Origin: Chitinophagaceae bacterium
GTDB lineage: Bacteria; Bacteroidota; Bacteroidia; Chitinophagales; Chitinophagaceae
Assembly (NCBI GenBank): GCA_016786965.1
Contig: JAEUVL010000378.1
Coordinates: forward strand, 1-6,298
Reading direction: 5' to 3'
Length of the DNA: 6,298 bases
The notes beneath the pieces are model-generated. The model made no database searches. It worked only from the letters and a program-made list of their open reading frames with translations, and had not been told where the DNA came from. How positions within the stretch are numbered: position 1 is the first letter of the stretch; every line of letters starts with the position of its first letter. The position numbers and the translations under genes are program-made. This document shows positions 1 through 5,278 of the stretch, in pieces.

Positions 1-20
1 GGAGGGCCCGGATTCCCGAA

Positions 21-80
21 AATGCTCATTAAGGCTCACTAAGGCTTATTAATGCTCGTTAAGGCCTGTTATTGACCACT
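21..80. repeat. Degenerate 10-bp tandem repeat, about six units
   Basis: Six consecutive 10-base units can be lined up without gaps: AATGCTCATT (21), AAGGCTCACT (31), AAGGCTTATT (41), AATGCTCGTT (51), AAGGCCTGTT (61) and the weaker ATTGACCACT (71). The approximate consensus is AAKGCTCRTT. The period is close to one helical turn. The units differ from one another at several places, so this is an old or selected array and not a fresh duplication. No function can be assigned from sequence alone. Confidence 0.8.
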
Positions 81-112
81 AAAGGGGGGCAAATGCAATC
101 AAGGTGCTGTCT

Positions 113-222
113 GCAAGCAAGTAGCAGGCGAGTAACAAGCAATGAAGAGGCAACTAAGAGGCAAGTAAAAGGGGATTAACAGGCGGTCAATAAGCAATAA
201 ATAATGCTGAAACAAGCGATCT
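113..222. repeat. Degenerate 11-bp tandem repeat, about ten units
   Basis: Ten gapless 11-base units fit here. Examples are GCAAGCAAGTA (113), GCAGGCGAGTA (124), ACAAGCAATGA (135), AGAGGCAACTA (146), AGAGGCAAGTA (157), AAAGGGGATTA (168), ACAGGCGGTCA (179) and ATAAGCAATAA (190). Two weaker units follow at 201 and 212. The consensus is roughly ACAGGCAAGTA, with GC at unit positions 5-6 and A at position 11 the most constant. The unit resembles the neighbouring 10-bp unit (both contain AGGC and an ACTAAG-like junction), so the two arrays may share an origin. The array ends about 135 bp before the promoter. Confidence 0.78.
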
Positions 223-356
223 GACGGTACAATTTGCCTCTTTTCAGATTTCAAGATTAGTGGACAATTTGGCGGTATCAATAGATACTTAACACTTTGC
301 TTTTTACACCCGGATATTTATCAACTTATGGGGGTAAATCATTCAAAATCTGTACA

Positions 357-394
357 TTTTATTGCCTCCCCACTCACATCTTCGCCTATATTTG
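357..394 (+). promoter_or_regulatory. Bacteroidota-type promoter for the polysaccharide operon
   Basis: TATATTTG at 387-394 is an exact match to the Bacteroidota -7 consensus TAnnTTTG. TTTTATTG at 357-364 supplies a TTG in the position of the -33 element, with 22 bp between TTG and the -7 box, which lies within the range known for this phylum's primary sigma factor. The expected transcription start is about 398-402, giving a leader of roughly 85-90 nt before the GTG start codon at 487. The predicted start coincides with the left arm of a strong inverted repeat. The site is called by motif only. Confidence 0.7.
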
Positions 395-395
395 C

Positions 396-438
396 AGCAA
401 AATCAGTAAGTAGGCATTCGGTGCCCACTGATTTTGTT
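396..438 (+). promoter_or_regulatory. Leader hairpin at the predicted transcript 5' end
   Basis: Positions 396-407 (AGCAAAATCAGT) pair with 427-438 (ACTGATTTTGTT) over 12 bp with a single G-U wobble. An inner stem GGCA (413-416) / TGCC (422-425) closes a TTCGG loop, leaving an asymmetric internal loop (408-412 against 426). A T-rich tail with five Ts at 444-448 follows six bases downstream. This could be an early terminator or pause hairpin, or the loading site for the NusG-like protein encoded directly downstream. UpxY-type antiterminators are known to act on the leaders of their own loci. The structure is visible in the sequence; the role is inferred. Confidence 0.7.
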
Positions 439-458
439 ATAAATTTTTGATAATCAGT
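427..458 (+). promoter_or_regulatory. Alternative leader stem, exclusive with the first hairpin
   Basis: ACTGATT at 427-433, the right arm of the first hairpin, is also perfectly complementary to AATCAGT at 452-458. The heptamer AATCAGT therefore occurs twice (401-407 and 452-458) around one shared partner, and only one of the two stems can form at a time. A further 6-bp pairing, TCAGTT (454-459) with AACTGA (480-485), would bring the second copy against the GTG start codon. The 12-bp first hairpin should be the more stable one. Switching between them is a hypothesis. Confidence 0.5.
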
Positions 459-486
459 TGTATAGATATTTTTCTGTGTAACTGAG

Positions 487-1017
487 GTGGCGAAGCCCTG
501 CACAAAATATTACCTCTTGAGTAAAAAATGGTTAGCCGTTTACACACGGCCACGATGGGAGAAAAAAGTCAATCAACTTTTAACAGAAAAGGGGTTTGAG
601 AGCTACTGTCCTTTAAATAAGGTGCGGAGGAAGTGGAGCGACAGGGTGAAAGTAGTGCAAGAGCCACTGTTCAAATCATATGTTTTCGTAAAAGTGAATG
701 ATGCTGACAGAACTGCTGTGAGGATGACAAGTGGTGCTATCAACTTTGTGTATTGGAATGGTAAGCCTGCGGTGATCAAAGAGAAAGAGATAACGGCAAT
801 CAGGCGTTTCCTCGATGAGTACGAGAATGTGGAGGCGAAACCGACACAGTTAAAAATAAATCAACGGGTGCGCATTACCACTGGCAGCCTGATGGACCAG
901 GAAGGGAAGGTGCTGGATGTGCGGCATAAAATGGCCCGTGTGGCTATTGACAGCCTGGGTTATATTTTGGTGGCATATATTGACAGAACTAAATTAACTT
1001 CGGTACTGCCCAAGTAA
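487..1017 (+). CDS. UpxY/NusG-family transcription antiterminator
   Basis: This encodes a 176-residue specialised NusG paralogue of the UpxY/RfaH type, which binds RNA polymerase and suppresses early termination so that long polysaccharide operons are fully transcribed. The N-terminal NGN domain spans about residues 14-111 and contains the characteristic runs KKWLAVYTRPRWEKKV (13-28) and EPLFKSYVFVKV (59-70). A KOW domain follows at about 124-168. The start is GTG at 487: an in-frame TAG at 463-465 and the lack of any ATG or TTG between it and 487 leave GTG as the first possible start, and a later TTG (residue 11) is less likely. No Shine-Dalgarno sequence is present, as is usual in Bacteroidota. 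The gene stands first in the operon, directly behind a structured leader, which fits action on its own transcript. No UpxZ-like partner gene follows. The specific family is sure; its target site is not. Confidence 0.93.
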   Translation: MAKPCTKYYLLSKKWLAVYTRPRWEKKVNQLLTEKGFESYCPLNKVRRKWSDRVKVVQEPLFKSYVFVKVNDADRTAVRMTSGAINFVYWNGKPAVIKEKEITAIRRFLDEYENVEAKPTQLKINQRVRITTGSLMDQEGKVLDVRHKMARVAIDSLGYILVAYIDRTKLTSVLPK

Positions 1018-1027
1018 AACCGAACCT

Positions 1028-1035
1028 TATTTTTG
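1028..1035 (+). promoter_or_regulatory. Possible internal promoter -7 box
   Basis: TATTTTTG matches the TAnnTTTG consensus and lies in the 53-bp gap between the antiterminator and the export lipoprotein gene. It would start RNA near 1039-1042, about 30 nt before the ATG at 1071. No clear TTTG or TTG is found at the -33 distance, so the site is weak on sequence grounds. If active it would allow the structural genes to be transcribed without the leader. Confidence 0.35.
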
Positions 1036-1070
1036 CAGTGACAGCTGCGCTTTACACAAAAGACGTTTCA

Positions 1071-1865
1071 ATGAAATTCATCCGGATTTTATTATTATTC
1101 TCACTCCCTTTTTATTTTTTTTCCTGTAAACCCCAGCAAAAGATTCCCTATTACCTGGATAGATTCAGCGATACTGCAGGGAAAGGGGTAGTAAATATTC
1201 CAGAGCTGAAAATTCAGAAAGGTGACCTGCTTTCGATCCAGGTGTATAGCCTGAGTACCAAGCCGGAGATAGACCAGTTGTATAACCTGCCGGTTACCCC
1301 GGGTGCCTCCGCAGGTACTGGCCAGACGGCCGGAGCTGCAGGTTATTTGGTTGACAATAATGGGAATATAGAACACCACCGCCTTGGTATTTTTCATGTT
1401 GAAGGAATGAGCAAGCATGAATTGGCGGCGGAGGTAAAGAAAAGATTGACTCAACCGGTTGAATTATTGACCAATCCAACCGTTATCATACGTTACCTGA
1501 ATTTTCGGGTTACGGTACTTGGCCAGGTGGGCAGAGAAGGGCCGGTAACAGTGCCGGGTGAGCGGCTCACTATCTTCGAAGCATTGGGGCTTGCCGGCGG
1601 CATTACCGATTATGGTAAGAAGGATAACGTAAAAATTTTGCGGGAAACTGATGGTAAAAGAGAAATCGGTATTGTAAATCTTTCGTCCGATTCACTTTTT
1701 CTTTCACCTTATTTTAATCTCGTGCAAAATGATGTGGTGCTGGTGGAACCAACGAAGCAACGAATGAAGGATGCCGACCAGCAAAGAGCATTTCAAAAGA
1801 TATCAATGGGGTTAACATTGGTGGCCGCCGCTGCCACCCTGGCAAATATTTTTATTAAAAACTGA
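1071..1865 (+). CDS. Wza/BexD-type polysaccharide export outer-membrane lipoprotein
   Basis: This encodes a 264-residue lipoprotein of the outer-membrane polysaccharide export family, the exit channel through which capsule or exopolysaccharide leaves the cell. The ATG at 1071 is chosen over the in-frame GTG at 1038 because it gives a clean lipoprotein signal peptide: MKFIR, a hydrophobic stretch, then the lipobox FFSC with the lipidated Cys at residue 19. The GTG would add 11 residues in front of this signal. The Poly_export domain spans about residues 46-141 (LKIQKGDLLSIQVYS through NPTVIIRYL) and has a Gly/Ala-rich insert near 77-90, seen in other Bacteroidota members as far as I recall. 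An SLBB domain follows at about 145-195 (VTVLGQVGREGPVTVPG), and a hydrophobic segment at 245-262 probably forms the C-terminal membrane helix. The kinase gene begins 32 bp downstream; the two products normally form one trans-envelope complex. Confidence 0.92.
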   Translation: MKFIRILLLFSLPFYFFSCKPQQKIPYYLDRFSDTAGKGVVNIPELKIQKGDLLSIQVYSLSTKPEIDQLYNLPVTPGASAGTGQTAGAAGYLVDNNGNIEHHRLGIFHVEGMSKHELAAEVKKRLTQPVELLTNPTVIIRYLNFRVTVLGQVGREGPVTVPGERLTIFEALGLAGGITDYGKKDNVKILRETDGKREIGIVNLSSDSLFLSPYFNLVQNDVVLVEPTKQRMKDADQQRAFQKISMGLTLVAAAATLANIFIKN

Positions 1866-1897
1866 TCTGCCCCCTTAATTAATCAGAAATTCTGTAA

Positions 1898-4300
1898 ATG
1901 GAAGACCAGGTTACCAAGAGTATCAACGAGAACAGAAAAGAGCTTTGGAATTTAAGTTTCAGGGATCTTTTCTATAAATATGTACGTTTTCTGCCTTTGT
2001 TTGTTCTGTCAGTAGCGCTGAGCCTGCTGGTGGCCTTTCTTTATCTCCGGTACACTATTCCTATTTATAATGTAGGAGGTACAATGAACATTAAAACAGA
2101 GCAGCAAGGTGGCCGTTCAGACCTTATTGAAGATGTGCTGGCGAATAATAAGGCCCAAAATATCCTGAGTGAAATAGAAGTATTGAAATCAAGTCCGCTG
2201 ATGCAGCGGGTGGTGGACAGTCTGAAGCTCCAGTTCAGTTATTTCATTAAGGGAAAGATCAAAAAGAATGTAAATATATACCGGCAGGGGCCTTTTATAG
2301 TTGAGGCATTGCAGATCACAGATTCTTCCCGGTCTTTTTCCATGAAAATAAAATTCCTGAATGATAACCAGTTTCGTATCAATGACGAAGTAACAGCTTC
2401 ATTCGGACAGGGCTTTAAAAACTCAAATGGTGTTTTTCGCCTGGTAAGAACCGGTGGTAATATCAGCAGTAATGACTACAGTGTATTGTGGCAGCCCACG
2501 GCCATAGCCGCTGGCGCCTACGCAGGCGGTATCTATGTAGTACCTAAAACCCCGGGAACCGGTATTCTTTCTATCGGGATGCGTACCCCTAACCCATTGC
2601 TCGGGGCCGATATCATTAACCGGCTGATGGTAGAGTATGGCAGTTATAGTATTGAAGAAAAAAAGCAATCGTCCGGCCAAATACTGGATTTTATTGACGG
2701 CAGACTGGCTGACTATGGTGAAAGGCTCGACAGTTTGAAACAAGATCTGCTGGATTATCAACTTCGTAATAATCTGATTGATCAGGAAGCGCAGTCAGCA
2801 AAAGGGTGGGCCGTTCTTTCTGAAACAGATAAGGCTATCAATGAGCAAACAGAAAGATTAAATATTTCAAGTATCGTGGATGAGTACCTGAAGGATAAGC
2901 GAAATGAATTTAGTAAAGTGCCTTCCACACTCAGTATAGATGATATTACCTTCACTCAACTGGTGGCAGAGTACAACAAGGCCCAGATTGACCGGCAGTT
3001 ATTGCTCAATTCTAATGTACCTGTAAATAACCCGGTGGTAAAAGAGATAGAGGGACAAATTGAAAAGTTACGCACCAGCATATTAGAGAACATAAGGAAT
3101 ATCAAGTCTTCCATGAATGGGAGCATAGGCCGTCTTCGTAGCCTTAGTTCGCAAAACCAGGTACAGTTGCGGGCCATGCCTGCGAAAGTGAAAGAACTGG
3201 CGGAGAAAAAAGCTCAGGTGGAAAGCAGCCAGGGAATGTATAAAATACTGCAGGAGAAAAGGGAAGAAACTGCCATATCGCAGGCATCCACTATCGCCAG
3301 TTCGAACATCATCAACCAGGCATATCCTTCTACTACTCCTATCAAGCCTAACAAGCGGGCCATACAAATCCTTGCCATTTTATTGGGTATCAGTTTACCT
3401 GCCATCTTCATTTTTGCCGGAGAGGTGCTAAATGATAAGGTGACCACCCGTTTTGATATAGAGAAAATAACACAGGTTCCGATCCTGGGTGAGATAGGAC
3501 ATTCTTACTCAGAAAATACATTAGTAGTAAGTAAGTCCACCCGCAGCATGGTGGCGGAGCAATTCAGGATCATCCGGTCGAACCTTCAGTATGTGCTCAA
3601 TAAAAAGGAAAAGCCCTGTATCCTTGTCACTTCTTCCTTCAGCGGTGAGGGTAAATCTTATGTAAGCACCAATATGGGTGCTGTGCTGGGGCTGGCAGGT
3701 AAGAAAACAATAGTGCTTGAGTTTGACATCCGTAAACCTAAGGTGCTGTCTGGTTTGGGTATTTCTAAGGGACCCGGTATTACTAATTTCCTTGTTGGTA
3801 AGGGAGAACTGGCCAATATGATAAAACCGGTGCCGGAGCATGAAAATCTTTTTGTACTTGGTTGCGGTCCGGTACCGCCTAACCCATCTGAATTGCTGCT
3901 GGATTCACGGCTTGATGAATTGTTCGCATGGTTAAAAGACAATTTCGATGTGGTCATTATCGATACGGCGCCGGTAGGAATGGTGAGTGATGCGATGACA
4001 CTGGGTAAATACGCAGATTGTACTTTATACCTGGTACGGCAGGGGCATACGTTCAAAAAACAGGTGGCTCTTATAGATGAATTTTACCAGGACCAGAAAC
4101 TTCCAAAGGTTTCAATTATTATAAATGATGTGAAATTAAAACCAGGCTATGGTTATTACGGGTACGGCCGCTACGGGTATGGTTATGGGTATGGTTATGG
4201 AAGTTATTACGAAGAAGAAACCGCACCACAAAACTTTTCTGAAAAAATATTGAACTGGCTGGATATCCGCCGTTTTTTCAACAGGAAAAGGAAAAAGTAA
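1898..4300 (+). CDS. Wzc-type chain-length regulator and tyrosine autokinase
   Basis: This encodes an 800-residue inner-membrane polysaccharide co-polymerase fused to a cytoplasmic BY-kinase, which controls polymer length and export through cycles of autophosphorylation. The N-terminal Wzz region has a first membrane helix at about 31-50. A long periplasmic part follows with helical, coiled-coil-like sequence around 260-450, then a Pro-rich stretch PSTTPIKPNK and a second helix at about 488-507. The kinase part shows the oligomerisation motif ExxRxxR (E554, R557, R560), Walker A SGEGKS (582-587, K586), Walker A' LEFDIRKP (607-614, with Glu608 where many relatives have Asp, and D610), and Walker B VVIIDTAP with D689. 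The tail carries a Gly-Tyr cluster with 11 tyrosines between 751 and 771, followed by a basic end. N-terminal membrane and C-terminal kinase parts are in one chain, as in proteobacterial Wzc. The gene lies between the export lipoprotein and the sugar-nucleotide genes. Family assignment is secure. Confidence 0.95.
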   Translation: MEDQVTKSINENRKELWNLSFRDLFYKYVRFLPLFVLSVALSLLVAFLYLRYTIPIYNVGGTMNIKTEQQGGRSDLIEDVLANNKAQNILSEIEVLKSSPLMQRVVDSLKLQFSYFIKGKIKKNVNIYRQGPFIVEALQITDSSRSFSMKIKFLNDNQFRINDEVTASFGQGFKNSNGVFRLVRTGGNISSNDYSVLWQPTAIAAGAYAGGIYVVPKTPGTGILSIGMRTPNPLLGADIINRLMVEYGSYSIEEKKQSSGQILDFIDGRLADYGERLDSLKQDLLDYQLRNNLIDQEAQSAKGWAVLSETDKAINEQTERLNISSIVDEYLKDKRNEFSKVPSTLSIDDITFTQLVAEYNKAQIDRQLLLNSNVPVNNPVVKEIEGQIEKLRTSILENIRNIKSSMNGSIGRLRSLSSQNQVQLRAMPAKVKELAEKKAQVESSQGMYKILQEKREETAISQASTIASSNIINQAYPSTTPIKPNKRAIQILAILLGISLPAIFIFAGEVLNDKVTTRFDIEKITQVPILGEIGHSYSENTLVVSKSTRSMVAEQFRIIRSNLQYVLNKKEKPCILVTSSFSGEGKSYVSTNMGAVLGLAGKKTIVLEFDIRKPKVLSGLGISKGPGITNFLVGKGELANMIKPVPEHENLFVLGCGPVPPNPSELLLDSRLDELFAWLKDNFDVVIIDTAPVGMVSDAMTLGKYADCTLYLVRQGHTFKKQVALIDEFYQDQKLPKVSIIINDVKLKPGYGYYGYGRYGYGYGYGYGSYYEEETAPQNFSEKILNWLDIRRFFNRKRKK
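4175..4198 (+). repeat. Perfect 12-bp tandem duplication in the Tyr-rich tail
   Basis: GGGTATGGTTAT occurs twice in succession (4175-4186 and 4187-4198) inside the part of the kinase gene that encodes the Gly-Tyr cluster. The flanking codons (GGNTAY) are close variants of the same 6-bp unit from about 4145 to 4201. Each unit adds one Gly-Tyr pair without changing the reading frame. Confidence 0.9.
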
Positions 4301-4319
4301 AACTCATTTTAATTATTTC

Positions 4320-5273
4320 ATGCGAATCTTAATTACAGGAGGGGCTGGTTTTATCGGCTCTAATCTTGCTGAGGCGTTGTTGCTTGACGAGAGAGTGACC
4401 CATGTTAGAGTATTGGACAATTTGGCTACTGGGTCATTGGATAACATACGGGAGTTTATTTCCCATCCTAAATTCGAATTCCTCGAAGGGGACATACGAA
4501 ATTATGATACTTGTCTTACCGCTTGTGATACGATAGACCTTATTACTCACCAGGCGGCCCTGGGATCGGTACCCCGTTCCATTAACGACCCGCTTACTAC
4601 TAATGAAGTAAATATCACCGGCACCCTAAATGTTTTTACAGCAGCAAAGGAGAAAAAAATACGCCGGGTGATTTATGCAGCCAGTTCATCTACTTATGGC
4701 GATCATCCAGGGTTACCAAAAGTGGAAGACAAGATCGGCAACCCTCTATCTCCCTATGCAGTCACCAAGTATGTGAATGAATTGTATGCAAAAGTGTACG
4801 CTAATTTGTATGACATTGAATTCATCGGTCTGCGTTATTTCAACATCTTTGGACCAAAGCAAAACCCTAACGGGCCTTATGCTGCTGTGATTCCTTTGTT
4901 TGCGGAAGCATTACTTCATAACAAGCCGCCCGTTATAAACGGAGATGGCAGTCATAGCCGTGATTTTACCTATATCCAAAATGCAGTAAAGGCCAACATC
5001 CTTGCTCTTTTCATCACTGATAGAGCCGCCGTGAACCAGGCCTACAATATTGCCTGCGGAGAACAAACTTCTTTGCTGCAATTATTTGAAGGATTAAATA
5101 AAGAGGCGGGTACTTCATTGCAACCTGTTTTTGGACCAGAGAGGCAGGGAGATGTAAAACACAGCCTTGCTGATATTTCCAAGGCCAGGACATTACTTGG
5201 GTATGACCCGGAAGTAACAGTGGGAGAGGGATTGCGTAAAACATTCAATTGGTATAAATTAAACCATTATTAA
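4320..5273 (+). CDS. wbpP: WbpP-type UDP-N-acetylglucosamine 4-epimerase
   Basis: This encodes a 317-residue extended short-chain dehydrogenase that interconverts UDP-GlcNAc and UDP-GalNAc, or their uronic acid forms as in TviC, in the cytoplasm. The NAD-binding motif GGAGFIG is at 7-13, the active-site region SSSTYG at 122-127 and the catalytic pair at Y146 and K150. Several runs are typical of WbpP and its relatives and not of plain GalE: QAALGSVPRSINDP, GLPKVEDKIGNPLSPYAV, NGDGSHSRDFTYI and GDVKHSLADISKA. In the last of these, S282 falls where WbpP has the small gate residue that admits N-acetylated substrates (a Tyr in E. coli GalE). The length is slightly below that of Pseudomonas WbpP, which has an N-terminal extension. 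ATG at 4320 is the natural start, 19 bp after the kinase gene and 5 bp before the dehydratase. The fold and group are sure; the exact substrate (acetyl-sugar or uronic acid) is inferred. Confidence 0.88.
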   Translation: MRILITGGAGFIGSNLAEALLLDERVTHVRVLDNLATGSLDNIREFISHPKFEFLEGDIRNYDTCLTACDTIDLITHQAALGSVPRSINDPLTTNEVNITGTLNVFTAAKEKKIRRVIYAASSSTYGDHPGLPKVEDKIGNPLSPYAVTKYVNELYAKVYANLYDIEFIGLRYFNIFGPKQNPNGPYAAVIPLFAEALLHNKPPVINGDGSHSRDFTYIQNAVKANILALFITDRAAVNQAYNIACGEQTSLLQLFEGLNKEAGTSLQPVFGPERQGDVKHSLADISKARTLLGYDPEVTVGEGLRKTFNWYKLNHY

Positions 5274-5278
5274 TTAGT

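Larger units (their letters stand above)
1..356. other. Gene-free upstream region with short tandem repeats
   Basis: I see no convincing coding region in this stretch. The only open frame of any length is about 60 codons on the minus strand (99-281); it runs through the tandem repeats, matches no family I recognise and is best read as chance. The left part is taken up by two degenerate repeat arrays, listed separately. From about 223 to 356 the DNA is AT-rich. It holds a small perfect inverted repeat (GTATC at 275-279, GATAC at 284-288, AATA loop) followed at 300-305 by a T run; this is too weak to call a terminator. The gene to the left of the window is not visible, so its orientation is unknown. 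Confidence 0.7.

Noticed and set aside
113..222. CRISPR-like array
   Set aside because: Units are only 11 bp, degenerate and contiguous with no spacers, so this is a simple tandem repeat.
99..281. Open frame of 60 codons on the minus strand
   Set aside because: It is made largely of the 11-bp repeat array read in reverse, has no recognisable domain and no promoter, and its composition looks random.
275..305. Hairpin GTATC-AATA-GATAC followed by a T run, as a terminator of an upstream gene
   Set aside because: The stem is 5 bp with only two G-C pairs, and the T run begins 11 bases after it.
1035..1050. Small inverted repeat GCAG/CTGC between the first two genes, as a terminator
   Set aside because: The stem is 4 bp with no T tract after it, so it has no terminator character.
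1038..1070. GTG at 1038 as the start of the export lipoprotein
   Set aside because: It would put 11 extra, partly polar residues before an otherwise perfect lipoprotein signal peptide, and it lies about where the possible internal promoter would begin RNA.
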